From a virus, in the IMG/VR virus record IMGVR_UViG_3300044490_000122, positions 1-33,408 of that record: a stretch of 33,408 nt of DNA, one strand, 5' to 3'. Shown here in pieces: positions 13,761 through 22,141 of the stretch (its first letter is position 1; each line of letters opens with the position of its first letter). Both the position numbers and the translations under genes were made by a program. Under the pieces are notes generated by a model, which did not search any database, had not been told where the DNA came from, and saw nothing but the letters and a program-made list of their open reading frames with translations.

Positions 13761-14453
13761 ATGTCTTCGCCAGTTCGGTATTCTGATGGTGTTACGAATG
13801 TAAGCAGCGACAAAACGATGGGGCAATTTCTGGCCCCTGATCCCACCAAGGTTCACCTCTTCTTCGACGACTTCGATACCTATACCGCCGGTCAGTGGAC
13901 CGTGACCGAGACCAATGCTGCGGCTACCGAGGCTCTAACTGACGGCGACGGTGGCTTGCTTCTCATCACCAACACTAACCTCGAGAACGACGCGGTTTCG
14001 ATGCAGAAGGTTGGCGAATCCTTTCTCATGGCGACAGGGAAAAAGGCCTGGTTCAAAACCAGGTTCCAGGTCTCTGAAGGTACTCAGGTCGATCTGCTGA
14101 TGGGTCTGGCTATCACTGACACGACTCCGCTAAACGCCTCTGATGGTGTGTTCTTCAGGAAGGATGATGGAGACACCAATGTGGATTTTATAGTCGTCAA
14201 AAACTCTGTTGAGTCTAGCCTTGAGGGTGTTGGTACGATGGCCAGTGGGACTAATATCATCCTCGGCTGGTACTACGATGGGTTGACTACCTTCTACATC
14301 TACGTCAACGATGTTCTGGTTGGGACATTGAGCTACACTGCGGCCAGCTTCCCTAATGACGAAGAGTTAACTGTCACCATGCACCACGAGACTGGGGCTG
14401 CTGGCGCCCAGACTATGACTGTGGATTACATCTTGGCTGCTAAGGAGAGATAA
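13761..14453 (+). CDS. Concanavalin-A-like beta-sandwich virion protein (230 aa)
   Basis: Probably a structural or carbohydrate-contacting virion protein. The segment LFFDDFDTYTAGQWTVTETNAAATEAL, then GGLLLITNTNLENDAVSMQKVGESFLMATGKKAWFKTRFQVSEG, is the pattern of a jelly-roll (LamG/concanavalin-A-like) sandwich, followed by LMGLAITDT and GVFFRKDDGDTNVDFIV and later strands to the C-terminus. No signal or membrane segment. The start has AGGAGGATTCAAAATG, an excellent ribosome site partly paired in the upstream hairpin. Such proteins occur in phage head or tail gene clusters as decoration or fibre-associated proteins; the exact place in the virion is not known. Confidence 0.65.
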   Translation: MSSPVRYSDGVTNVSSDKTMGQFLAPDPTKVHLFFDDFDTYTAGQWTVTETNAAATEALTDGDGGLLLITNTNLENDAVSMQKVGESFLMATGKKAWFKTRFQVSEGTQVDLLMGLAITDTTPLNASDGVFFRKDDGDTNVDFIVVKNSVESSLEGVGTMASGTNIILGWYYDGLTTFYIYVNDVLVGTLSYTAASFPNDEELTVTMHHETGAAGAQTMTVDYILAAKER

Positions 14454-14454
14454 A

Positions 14455-14889
14455 ATGGGTCTCTCAATCAGATGGTTATATCCCAGGAACTGGTCTGGGA
14501 ATCCTCCTGACAGTGGAGGATACAAGCGGATTGTGGTTCAGGTTGTGGGGGACAATCTGTCGGCTGATTACTCCTACCAACAGATTGTGGATATATCCGA
14601 ACTGCGGACTACTCAAGGCTTGGTCCCGACTAGGACTGTTGTGGAGTGGGTCAAGGGTTCTGCTCAGAACATGGATGATTTGAAGCTGTATTGGGACCGA
14701 GTCCCGAGGGTTCCTATTGGCTCTATCACTCTGCCAGACAGTGGAGAGAAATTCCCTGTCGTGAACTACGGTGGGTCGGCTGATCCGGGGATTGCTGGTG
14801 ATGGTACGGGTGATATTCTTCTGTCTACAAATGGAATAACAGCCTCCGGGTACTTCGATATTACCTTCAGCATGAGGTTGAAGGCGTAA
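14455..14889 (+). CDS. Hypothetical beta-rich structural protein (144 aa)
   Basis: Not recognised. It begins one base after the previous stop, with GGAGAG as ribosome site. The product looks like an all-beta domain: YKRIVVQVVGDNLSADYSYQQIVDIS, then VVEWVKGSAQNMDDLKLYWDRVP, FPVVNYGG and a final GYFDITFSMRLKA. No signal or helix bundle. Its Gly/Asp-rich loops and strand pattern suit a virion domain of about the size of an immunoglobulin-like or carbohydrate-binding fold, and its position with the concanavalin-A-like protein suggests they act together. Palindrome P5 starts four bases after its stop. Confidence 0.6.
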   Translation: MGLSIRWLYPRNWSGNPPDSGGYKRIVVQVVGDNLSADYSYQQIVDISELRTTQGLVPTRTVVEWVKGSAQNMDDLKLYWDRVPRVPIGSITLPDSGEKFPVVNYGGSADPGIAGDGTGDILLSTNGITASGYFDITFSMRLKA

Positions 14890-14892
14890 ACG

Positions 14893-14923
14893 AGGTCCCG
14901 CGTTAAAATTTAACGCCGGAACT
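14893..14923. repeat. Dispersed palindrome P5
   Basis: The core is at 14902-14914, with arms AGGTCCCGC and GCCGGAACT. Next to the core it has C-G and G-C pairs; there is one C-C mismatch in the third arm position and the usual outer G-A mismatch. It lies 15 bp before the GTG start of the 72-aa gene and marks the border between the glycosylation/fibre block and the tail-neck block. Confidence 0.9.
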
Positions 14924-14937
14924 GGGGAACGGTAGCT

Positions 14938-15156
14938 GTGTCTAAACAGTGGCAGTCATTACCAGACAGAGTAAAAAGCATGATTTGGGACTGTGATAGG
15001 TATTCTAGCTTATCTCTTGGCATTATACCTATTCACAGCTGCGAACTAAACAGACGCTATCCATCTGAGATACCAATGAGTAATCTACAACTTGTCTCGG
15101 TGTGTGCTGTAGCAAGGATGGTATCACTGCCAGACAGTTACATTGGAGAAGTTTGA
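14938..15156 (+). CDS. Small hypothetical protein (72 aa)
   Basis: Not recognised. The GTG start at 14938 has GGGGAACGG upstream. The stop overlaps the next start by one base, which supports a translated gene in an operon. The product is short, with a helical first half (KQWQSLPDRVKSMIWDCDRYSS), a Cys- and Ser-containing middle and a hydrophobic VSVCAVARMVSLPDSYIGEV tail. Without a close family the role is unknown; context suggests a small tail or head-completion accessory. Confidence 0.5.
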   Translation: MSKQWQSLPDRVKSMIWDCDRYSSLSLGIIPIHSCELNRRYPSEIPMSNLQLVSVCAVARMVSLPDSYIGEV

Positions 15157-15680
15157 TGACTTTTCATCCGGGAGACAACTGGTGCATCTGCGATCTGACC
15201 GGCAAGAAGGTCTTGATGAGTCAGACCAGAAAGACCTGGGACGGTTTGCGGGTTTGGGAAAAGGTCTGGTATCCTAAACACCCGCAGCTCTTTGTCCGCG
15301 CAATAAAAGAACACATCGGCGTCCGTGATGGTCGCCCCCGCCCGGCTGATGTTACTTACGAACTCCCCTATGGCTATGGTTCCTTTTGCCTGAGGAGTCC
15401 TGATGGAACTCTCTATGTTGTATACGTCGAAGAAGACGGAGCGCTGTTCGTCAGAGAAGGTTCTGTTGGGACTCCTCTTGATATATTCTACCTCAATCGC
15501 TACGGCTTCACCGTAGACAACGATGGGGCTCTTCATGTAGCCGACGTCGGTAGTGTGATGGGTCCGCCGAGATGGTTGATGGGCGCACACGCAGCTGGGA
15601 CTGACGCGACTATTTATGAAATCCAGGTCGATAGCGGTGATCTTGCGGTTTATGTAGTTGAATCTGTGTGGTACACTTGA
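15156..15680 (+). CDS. Phage protein with degenerate zinc-ribbon-like N-terminus (174 aa)
   Basis: Residues 1-65 (GDNWCICDLTGKKVLMSQTRKTWDGLRVWEKVWYPKHPQLFVR) resemble a common phage virion protein whose usual pattern is CD-CG-S-R--W-GL-VC---WE-RHPQDF. Here only the first Cys pair position survives (CICD); the expected later Cys residues are replaced, so a bound metal is unlikely. The rest, about residues 75-174, is an extra beta-rich part with repeated YVVYVEEDGALFVREG and HVADVG-type strands. The ATG at 15156 has GGAGAAG upstream and overlaps the 72-aa gene stop by one base. It lies directly before the gp4-like adaptor, where this family is often found. Confidence 0.6.
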   Translation: MTFHPGDNWCICDLTGKKVLMSQTRKTWDGLRVWEKVWYPKHPQLFVRAIKEHIGVRDGRPRPADVTYELPYGYGSFCLRSPDGTLYVVYVEEDGALFVREGSVGTPLDIFYLNRYGFTVDNDGALHVADVGSVMGPPRWLMGAHAAGTDATIYEIQVDSGDLAVYVVESVWYT

Positions 15681-15690
15681 GGGTTGAGAA

Positions 15691-16629
15691 ATGGGTCTGT
15701 CTGGCGTTACGACTATAACATACACTCGGGATCAGTTGATAACTGACGCGTTTCTTGAGATGGGAGTTATCGGTGAGAGCGAGACTCCGAGCAACGATAT
15801 GATAACCAGGGCTACCCGAACCCTCAACGCTATGATGAAGGAGTGGGTTGCCAGAGGCGTTGGGTTGTGGTTGAATCAGCGGTTTACGATGGCTCTGGCG
15901 TATCAGACGGAATCTTATCTAATCGGCCCGAGTGGGTGGCATTGCACGACTTCGATGACTGAGACTGCGTTGTCTGCAGATGCGGCCAGTGCAGCGACTT
16001 CGATTTCGGTTGATAGTATTACTGGAATAAGCAATGGTGATTATATCGGCATCCAGCTTGACGGCGGTACGATGCAGTGGACTACAGTAAACGGGGCTCC
16101 GGACCCGGCTGGCCCGTCTGTGACTCTTACTAACGCTTTGACTGGAGCGGCGAGTGAGGATGCTGTGGTGTTTGCCTACACTACGAAAGTCAACAGACCG
16201 CTTGGGGTTGTGAATCTGAATGTTAGAGATGTCAACGGCAATGAGATCGAGTTGTTTAGATTGTCCAGGGAAGAATATATGGCTTTGCCTCTTAAGTCTA
16301 GTTTAGGTAAAGTTGTGAATTACTACTATGATCCACAGTTAACAAACGCCCGGCTCTTTGTGTGGCCTACCTGTCAGACCGTCAGCGATCGGCTGGTAGG
16401 CACGTTCAAGATGCCGATTCAGATATTTGTAAACGCAACTGATAACCCTGAGTTCCCAGAGGAGTACTACTCAGCCCTCAAATTCGGTCTGTCGGTTCAG
16501 TTGTCTACTGCTTACCATGTTCCAGATAGAACATTCAGCAAGCTTGTGGGTTTGGCTGATAGCTCATTCTCAAATGCAGACCAGTTTGACAGAGAAGAAG
16601 GGTCTGTTTACTTTGCACCAGGTTATTAA
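15691..16629 (+). CDS. Head-to-tail adaptor, P22 gp4-like (312 aa)
   Basis: Likely the first ring of the tail under the portal. Residues 10-55 (TYTRDQLITDAFLEMGVIGESETPSNDMITRATRTLNAMMKEW) form the characteristic helical start of gp4-like adaptors. The 92-170 region carries a beta insertion (TALSADAASAATSISVDSITGISNGDYIGI) often seen in larger family members. The last third returns to helices with FVWPTCQTVSDRLVGTFKMP and EYYSALKFGLSVQLS. At 312 residues it is much larger than P22 gp4 (about 166) because of the insert. AGGGTTGAG precedes the ATG; the next gene begins two bases after the stop. Confidence 0.8.
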   Translation: MGLSGVTTITYTRDQLITDAFLEMGVIGESETPSNDMITRATRTLNAMMKEWVARGVGLWLNQRFTMALAYQTESYLIGPSGWHCTTSMTETALSADAASAATSISVDSITGISNGDYIGIQLDGGTMQWTTVNGAPDPAGPSVTLTNALTGAASEDAVVFAYTTKVNRPLGVVNLNVRDVNGNEIELFRLSREEYMALPLKSSLGKVVNYYYDPQLTNARLFVWPTCQTVSDRLVGTFKMPIQIFVNATDNPEFPEEYYSALKFGLSVQLSTAYHVPDRTFSKLVGLADSSFSNADQFDREEGSVYFAPGY

Positions 16630-16631
16630 AG

Positions 16632-18860
16632 ATGATTATCAATATCACCTATCCAAAATTCAAAGCCTTTACAACATCCAGCGGGTCAATGCAGTATGCC
16701 TCTGGGTATAAGGTATGGGCGTTTGCTGCCGATCAGGTTCCGTCTTTGTTGACGGCGGTTAATACCTATTCTGATCCTGATTGCACAGTTCTAAATACTT
16801 GGCCTGTTGTTCTAGATTCTGTTGGCGAGGCGAGTATCTATGTTAACGTAGACGTGAAGCTTGCTTTCGCGTCTTCGACTGGTGATTGGTCGTCTCCAAT
16901 TTGGACTATTGACAATCTGTCAAAGCAGCAAAACACTACTATTGTATCTGGTGAAGCGACAGCTGGGACTACGAACAACAACTATGTCTGTGATGTGGTC
17001 CCGCCGTTTACGTCTCTGCCGAACAATCTTACCTTGGTAATGACCCCTGATGTAGATAACACTGCTACCCTTGGGGTTACAACCCAGACTGGTTCTGGAA
17101 TAAACGATCTCACATTCACCGGCCCCTACATTGGCTCGACATCTGGTTCCGTGTTCACTGTCGAGGTGATGGGTGTTGGGGTTCCGGTGGCTGTGACGAT
17201 AGCCGAGAATGTTGCTGCTGGGCTGGTGACGGCAGGGAATCACTACGTTAAGATTGTGGCTGTGACAGCAACAGGTGATTCTTTGCCAAGTGCAGCGTCT
17301 AATGTTGTTAACGCGGCTGGGGCAAGGAAGATTGATGTGACTGGTATCCCGGCCATAAGCAGCTTGATCACTGGATATAAAATCTACATGACCAAGGCTG
17401 GTGGGACAGTTTATTACTACGTTGCTACGGTGACGGCTACTACCTACACAATCAACGTGGCTGACGCTGGGCTTGTAACAGAGATAAACGTCGCCCAGAC
17501 CGCTGATGACTGGATTAGATGGAGGAAGGATGGGGGTGCTTGGACTGATCAGGTTGTTATAACTGCAACTGCTCAGTCGATGATTGAGGGGGTGTCTTTC
17601 GCTTTTGCTCAGAAGATAAATCACACAGTCGGGGACATCTGGACTGTTGATGTGACTACCCCGGCGAGGTTGAATTTCTGCGGTCTTGGTAATAAGCTAA
17701 TCTACAAAAACGAAGCTGGATTTCTTGTAGGTCTCGGCGGTGGGGATATGCAGGAAGACTATCCTGCTACCTTGGTCTATTCACTTAGCCAAGACTGCTG
17801 GATTTTGAATAATCCATCTTTGCCAGTTTTGACTTCGTTGATTCCTTCTAGATACAGAAAAAGAGTAACAGCAAACTACACTCTCTTAGCCGCTGACAAA
17901 GGGACGGAGATTAGCTGCTACGGAACTTTCACAGTTACATTGCCTGACCCAGCGACACTTCCTCATACGTTTTACTATGTGTATAACGAAGGGGCTGGGA
18001 CGATAACTATTGATGCCGGAGCCTTCACCATCTTCGGCCCAGGGCAATCTGTAGCTGGAGCTTCGACGTTTAAACTGACTCCAACTGGAATCATGGCCGT
18101 TCAGCTTGGGACTAATGGAGTTGATTGGCATATTCTAACCACGAGTCTGCCTGTTGGTGCGGCTCCTGGATTCACGAAGAATCTTGTAATCCAGAACAAC
18201 GCTGTGACTCCGAACACTAAAATAGACATCGACGCTGATACAGTTGTGGTGTCTGATGGGACTAACTATTACACAGCGACATCGGTTAACTTGACAGTGG
18301 ATGGGGGTGTAGTCGGAGCCAACGGAATCGACGCCGGGGCTTTGGCTTCGCCTAATTGGTACTATCAATATGTAATCTACAACGTGAACACTCTAACAGT
18401 CGCCGGGCTGATGTCTCTGTCAGCGACAGCTCCGACGATGCCTTCTGGGTATACGTTCAAGAAGCTAGTCGGGGCGGCGAGATACACTGGAGGCCAGTTT
18501 AGACCTTTCTACCAGAATGGAGATGATGTTTACCTGAATCAAGTTTCTGTGGTTGCTACTTGGGCCGGGTCTCCTTATGTTTTGACTAGCATAGCAGACA
18601 TCGTGCCAGCCCAGGCTGTTGCGGCGTCTTTCAAGCTGTCAGGTCTGGGCGGCGGGGCTGCTTCGTCTTATTTCTTTATTGCCTGGACAGGCGCGGCTGC
18701 TGGAGAGTTAGAACTCGGCTTCGGAGCTGTCGGGGTCACCTACATGATGACGTTCAATGACTACAGATTGAATCCTGCGGCTCCTCAGACTGTCTATTTA
18801 ATGACAACTGACGGAAACGTCGATCTCGACGTGACTGGCTTCAAGATGAGGCTATCGTAA
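16632..18860 (+). CDS. Multidomain tail fibre / tailspike (742 aa)
   Basis: A receptor-binding or side-fibre protein. Residues 1-98 (PKFKAF...YKVWAF...YSDPDC...WPVVLDSVGEASIYVNVDVKLAF...WTIDNL) match the capsid-proximal domain typical of podophage tail fibres. Residues about 190-285 form an immunoglobulin/fibronectin-like strand set. Residues 405-500 (ANYTLLAADKGTEISCYGTFTVTLPD...TITIDAGAFTIFG) and 520-650 (NTKIDIDADTVVV...GIDAGALASPNWYYQYVIY...PSGYTFKKLVGAARY) are modules widely found in phage fibres. No enzyme motif is evident. It lies between the gp4-like and gp10-like genes; its stop overlaps the next start (TAATG). The ribosome site is weak (CAGGTTATTAAAG). Confidence 0.8.
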   Translation: MIINITYPKFKAFTTSSGSMQYASGYKVWAFAADQVPSLLTAVNTYSDPDCTVLNTWPVVLDSVGEASIYVNVDVKLAFASSTGDWSSPIWTIDNLSKQQNTTIVSGEATAGTTNNNYVCDVVPPFTSLPNNLTLVMTPDVDNTATLGVTTQTGSGINDLTFTGPYIGSTSGSVFTVEVMGVGVPVAVTIAENVAAGLVTAGNHYVKIVAVTATGDSLPSAASNVVNAAGARKIDVTGIPAISSLITGYKIYMTKAGGTVYYYVATVTATTYTINVADAGLVTEINVAQTADDWIRWRKDGGAWTDQVVITATAQSMIEGVSFAFAQKINHTVGDIWTVDVTTPARLNFCGLGNKLIYKNEAGFLVGLGGGDMQEDYPATLVYSLSQDCWILNNPSLPVLTSLIPSRYRKRVTANYTLLAADKGTEISCYGTFTVTLPDPATLPHTFYYVYNEGAGTITIDAGAFTIFGPGQSVAGASTFKLTPTGIMAVQLGTNGVDWHILTTSLPVGAAPGFTKNLVIQNNAVTPNTKIDIDADTVVVSDGTNYYTATSVNLTVDGGVVGANGIDAGALASPNWYYQYVIYNVNTLTVAGLMSLSATAPTMPSGYTFKKLVGAARYTGGQFRPFYQNGDDVYLNQVSVVATWAGSPYVLTSIADIVPAQAVAASFKLSGLGGGAASSYFFIAWTGAAAGELELGFGAVGVTYMMTFNDYRLNPAAPQTVYLMTTDGNVDLDVTGFKMRLS

Positions 18861-20278
18861 TGCCAGAAGAAAACCCCATGCAGTTTCCGTTTGTGGTAGA
18901 TGGTCTACGGGGAGACGTCCCGACGAACTTCTATCCTGCGTCGGATTCTGAGAGGGGAGTGATTCTATACCCAACGCCGGGGCTGCTTGAGCATTGTCAG
19001 CTGACGGACTGCTCTGAAATCAGGGGCATATTGGCGTGGAATAATTATCTGTACGTCGTTGCTAGAAGAGGGAGCCAGTCAGCTTTCTGGCGTGTTGATG
19101 GAGTTGGGGCGTTTGCTGAACTCGGAACGATAACTACAAGTGCATCTGGTCCTGTGTGGATAAAGAATAATTCTACGCAGATTTTGATTGTGGATGGGGT
19201 GAGTGGGTATGTCTACACTCCGAGTTCAAACGTCTTTGTCCAGGTAACTGACGCGGATTTCCCTGGTGCAGGGGCTGCGGATTATCTAGATGGCTATGGG
19301 CTGTTCTTTACACCCGGCACGAACCAGTGGTTTCACAGCGAACTGTACGACTTTTTGGATTTTGATGCTTTAGATTTCTACACAAAGGAAAGTACCCCTG
19401 ACAACATCCGTTCGATGTTGGCTTATGCTAGGGAGCTTTACATCTTTGGGGTGTCTAAAGGAACTGAAGTCTGGCATAACTACGGCGGGGATAATTCCTC
19501 AGCCGACAACCCGACTTTCGCGAGGGATCCTGGTGGCCTAATCCAGCATGGATGTGGGGCCGCTGCGTCTCCAAGCACAATGGACGGAGAACGGGTGACG
19601 TGGATAACTGATCAGGGACAGCTGATGCAGGCTGTTAGATACGAATCTCAGGTTGTCAGCAGCCAGATGTTCGATCGGGCTCTGCGGGGGTACGCGTCTT
19701 ATTCAGATGCTGTTGCTTTTAGCTACAGAGATCAAGGTCATGTGTTTTATCAGGTGTCATTTCCAGCTGCTGACGAGACGTGGGTGTTAGATGGAAATAC
19801 TAAAGTTTTCCACAAGCGGTCTAGTTACAAATCAATAGGGGGCTATGGACGACACAGAGCGAACTGCTACGCCCTGCTGAACGGTGTTCACTACGTTGGC
19901 GACTACACAAACGGCAAGGTTTATAAGATGTCTGTTGATTACCTTAGCGACAACGGCAATAACATCCAGCGGAAACTTTACAGCAGAGAATGGGAAGGCG
20001 GTTTGAATAGGTTGTTTTTTCCTCCTGTCCAGTTAATTGTAGAACCTGGTGTAGGTCTTGTCGGTGGCGTGGCTCCTCAGATTGGCCTCGAGTGGTCTAG
20101 CGATGGGGGTCACAACTGGAGCACGATGCTGACTGCGTCAGCTGGTGCAACTGGTGACTATGGAGCTAGGGCAATATGGAGACAACTTGGCTCTGGCTTC
20201 CGGAGAATGTACCGGATGACGTTTACTGATCCTGTCGTATGGAAGGTTTTGGGGATTGACTGGGGTGGATTCAAGTGA
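18860..20278 (+). CDS. Tail hub / DNA stabilisation protein, P22 gp10-like (472 aa)
   Basis: Similar in length (about 470) and layout to P22 gp10, the beta-propeller that plugs below the gp4 ring and closes the tail. The start QFPFVVDGLRGDVPTNFYPASDSERGVILYPTPGLLEHCQLTD is typical, followed by repeated strand blocks (RGILAWNNYLYVVARRG, IVDGVSGYVYT, YLDGYGLFFTPGTNQWFHSELYD). Then comes the RSMLAYARELYIFGVSKGTEVW segment and the end GFRRMYRMTFTDPVVWKVLGIDWGG. Its stop overlaps the small gene that follows as GTGA. Related proteins in BPP-1-like and Bcep22-like phages occupy the same place. No membrane or signal sequence is present. Confidence 0.85.
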   Translation: MPEENPMQFPFVVDGLRGDVPTNFYPASDSERGVILYPTPGLLEHCQLTDCSEIRGILAWNNYLYVVARRGSQSAFWRVDGVGAFAELGTITTSASGPVWIKNNSTQILIVDGVSGYVYTPSSNVFVQVTDADFPGAGAADYLDGYGLFFTPGTNQWFHSELYDFLDFDALDFYTKESTPDNIRSMLAYARELYIFGVSKGTEVWHNYGGDNSSADNPTFARDPGGLIQHGCGAAASPSTMDGERVTWITDQGQLMQAVRYESQVVSSQMFDRALRGYASYSDAVAFSYRDQGHVFYQVSFPAADETWVLDGNTKVFHKRSSYKSIGGYGRHRANCYALLNGVHYVGDYTNGKVYKMSVDYLSDNGNNIQRKLYSREWEGGLNRLFFPPVQLIVEPGVGLVGGVAPQIGLEWSSDGGHNWSTMLTASAGATGDYGARAIWRQLGSGFRRMYRMTFTDPVVWKVLGIDWGGFK

Positions 20279-20502
20279 TATTTCCAGACATCCCGGAACA
20301 GTACCGGAGCCAGCTTCCAGATTTCTTTTGGAACTGGTACAGGGACTTGAAGAAGCTCATACGGCGGGAGTTTACGACAGCCGGAGACGTAACTTTGATT
20401 AAGGCTGGAGATGGAATTATCCTGACCAACGCTGCAGGAACAGTTACTAAGAGAGTCCGTTTAAATGACCTGGGTGATGGTCTGCTTTTTGAGGATCCCT
20501 GA
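20275..20502 (+). CDS. Small protein after the gp10-like gene (75 aa)
   Basis: A GTG start within a GTGA overlap with the gp10-like stop, and a one-base overlap with the next gene, indicate translational coupling on both sides. The N-terminal half is helical (PEQYRSQLPDFFWNWYRDLKKLIRREF) and the second half is a beta hairpin set (GDGIILTNAAGTVTKRVRLNDLGDGLLFEDP) that resembles the ends of short fibre or adaptor proteins. It may help attach fibres to the tail hub. Not assigned to a named family. Confidence 0.65.
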   Translation: MIFPDIPEQYRSQLPDFFWNWYRDLKKLIRREFTTAGDVTLIKAGDGIILTNAAGTVTKRVRLNDLGDGLLFEDP

Positions 20503-21449
20503 TGCCCCCGATTTATGAAGTGTCTGAAACTTTAATCAACGGGGTGGCTACTTCGGTGACCACTCACAGCCACGCGGGGGTGGATTCAGTTAATATAAGC
20601 CACGGGGATTTACTTAATCTCAGTGCCGACGATCACACTCAGTATTTGCTAGATAGCACCTACACTAGTCCCGGCAGTGTAGACCCTGGTCACGAGCATA
20701 GCGGGCTTTGTCCCAGTGGTGGTGGTTCTAGGGTAGTGATAGTAGACGCATTGGGAAATGTTGGAGTCAATACTGGCACTCCAGATAAGGATTTTCAGAT
20801 AGTAGGAACGATGAAGATAGGAGAAGACACCACTAACTTTGCCGAGTTTGAATCAGACGGCACTCTTAAGCTGAATGGCACTGCTACTGGCTGGGAGGAC
20901 TTACGGGTAGCTGTCACCAGCACAAAATTGGGGGGGACTAAAGACCCTGGCTTCGCGGTGTTTAAGACTAACGGGGCCGGATCGCAGGGGGTCTTTCTTT
21001 ACTGGTTTGATGCAGCTGCGGAAGAAGAGTTATATTTCGTTGTTCAGCTTCCTCACTCCTGGGCCAGGACAGCGATTACTCCTCATGTCCACTGGGTTCC
21101 AGCAACAAACTCTGATGGGGTGCCTGCTAATCAGACTGTTGAGTGGGGACTTGAGTACACGTGGGCTAATATTGGTGGAGTTTTCAGCAATACATCCATT
21201 GTCTACGGGAAGGCTCATCTCCCAGCCGATGCTGATGTGGTGGCAGGGAAACATTATGTGACTAATTTGACAGCGATAACTCCTGGCGTAGGAACTCAGG
21301 ATGGTATTAGCTCTATGATAGCGTGTAGGATATTTAGAAATGCCACTGACGCTGTGGATGATACCTATGAGCAGGATGCGGGCCTGCTTGAGATTGACTT
21401 TCATTATGAAATTGACACTATTGGGTCGAGGACGATAGGCTCGAAGTAA
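20502..21449 (+). CDS. Tail fibre protein with DDHTQYL motif (315 aa)
   Basis: Residues 20-62 carry the fibre pattern THSHAGVDSVNISHGDLLNLSADDHTQYLLD with His-rich strands, as in shafts of many phage fibres. GNVGVNTGTPDKDFQI (about 85-100) is a beta-prism-like repeat. Residues 125-315 form a domain common in phage fibres, with GWEDLRV, FYW-type strands, VVQLPHSWARTAITPHVHWVP, WGLEYTWANIGG and a final LLEIDFHYEIDTIGSRTIGS. No catalytic motif. It ends the tail-neck block: palindrome P6 begins 13 bases after its stop. It probably contributes to host recognition. Confidence 0.75.
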   Translation: MPPIYEVSETLINGVATSVTTHSHAGVDSVNISHGDLLNLSADDHTQYLLDSTYTSPGSVDPGHEHSGLCPSGGGSRVVIVDALGNVGVNTGTPDKDFQIVGTMKIGEDTTNFAEFESDGTLKLNGTATGWEDLRVAVTSTKLGGTKDPGFAVFKTNGAGSQGVFLYWFDAAAEEELYFVVQLPHSWARTAITPHVHWVPATNSDGVPANQTVEWGLEYTWANIGGVFSNTSIVYGKAHLPADADVVAGKHYVTNLTAITPGVGTQDGISSMIACRIFRNATDAVDDTYEQDAGLLEIDFHYEIDTIGSRTIGSK

Positions 21450-21461
21450 TGGTGGCTTGAT

Positions 21462-21492
21462 AGGTCCCATGTTAAAATTTAACACGGGAACT
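21462..21492. repeat. Dispersed palindrome P6
   Basis: The core is at 21471-21483, with arms AGGTCCCAT and ACGGGAACT. T-A flanks the core, the next position is A-C (a wobble G-T on the other strand), followed by three C-G pairs. It lies 15 bp before the 54-aa gene and opens the ejection-protein block. Confidence 0.92.
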
Positions 21493-21506
21493 GGGCGGGA
21501 CAAAAG

Positions 21507-21671
21507 ATGCCAGTTAAATTAACGAAGCTTCCAAGTGGCAAGGTGAAGGTAAGCACGCCGAGTGGGACGAAGGCTAAAGCCACAACTCCGAAGAAGGCTG
21601 AGGCTCAGAAAGTGTTGCTTAATGCTATCGAGCACGGGTGGAAGCCAACTGGGAAGAGGCCAAAGAAATGA
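21507..21671 (+). CDS. Small basic protein with SGKVKVSTPSGTKAK motif (54 aa)
   Basis: A 54-residue protein just downstream of palindrome P6. It is very basic and has a recognisable pattern, KLPSGKVKVSTPSGTKAKATT followed by a helix KAEAQKVLLNAIEHGWKPTGKRPKK. The beta hairpin plus helix ending EHGWKPT recurs in short phage proteins near tail or ejection genes, but its function is unknown; DNA binding is plausible from the charge. The stop overlaps the next start as ATGA. The ribosome site is weak (GGGCGGGACAAAAG). Confidence 0.65.
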   Translation: MPVKLTKLPSGKVKVSTPSGTKAKATTPKKAEAQKVLLNAIEHGWKPTGKRPKK

Positions 21672-22141
21672 CTAAGCCGCTTACACGAGATGAATTAGAG
21701 TCGCTGTCTTTCTTTCTGAAAGATGACAAGGCTGCTTTGAAGTTGGCCCTGGACATTATCTACGTCGGGCATTTGTGGGATGACTTGCTGGACGGCGACA
21801 CCCAACGGAGCGGTGATGAGGTAAGCACGGCTTTTGTTAAGGCTTTCAGGAATATTCCGAATAATGTGTTTTATCTAGGTCTGCATCCTGTGGCTCAGCA
21901 GCAGTTAAATGGATTGATTGTCAGTGCGGCTATGCAATACCGTGATAGTACTCATCTAGAAATGGGAAACGAAGACGACCGCTTCATGGCTTTCCAGATC
22001 AGAAATGCTGTGTTGCCTATTATCCACTTCCTGATACTCTTGATCGGCGGCGAGGACTGGATAGACCAGCACGGAGTTGATTTCTGGCGAACCTTTGGCT
22101 TACGTGGACAGTATCTTGAGTTCGTCGAGGAGGGCAGATAA
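21668..22141 (+). CDS. Conserved phage hypothetical protein, helical (157 aa)
   Basis: Function unknown. The ATG at 21668 overlaps the preceding stop by four bases and is preferred over an in-frame GTG at 21638. The product is mostly helical. The middle part ALKLALDIIYVGHLWDDLLDGDTQRSGDEVSTAFVKAFRNIPNNVFY contains an acidic WDDLLDGD patch, and IRNAVLPIIHFLILLIGGEDWI is a hydrophobic helix that may contact membrane or a partner. Similar acidic helical proteins lie before ejection genes in other podoviruses. The next gene starts directly after the stop with GGAGGG. Confidence 0.65.
   Translation: MTKPLTRDELESLSFFLKDDKAALKLALDIIYVGHLWDDLLDGDTQRSGDEVSTAFVKAFRNIPNNVFYLGLHPVAQQQLNGLIVSAAMQYRDSTHLEMGNEDDRFMAFQIRNAVLPIIHFLILLIGGEDWIDQHGVDFWRTFGLRGQYLEFVEEGR

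Noticed and set aside
9895-21449. Diversity-generating retroelement (template/variable repeat) in the fibre genes
   Set aside because: No reverse transcriptase, accessory gene or adenine-biased repeat pair is visible in the window. The only coding repeats are the 42-bp stalk units.
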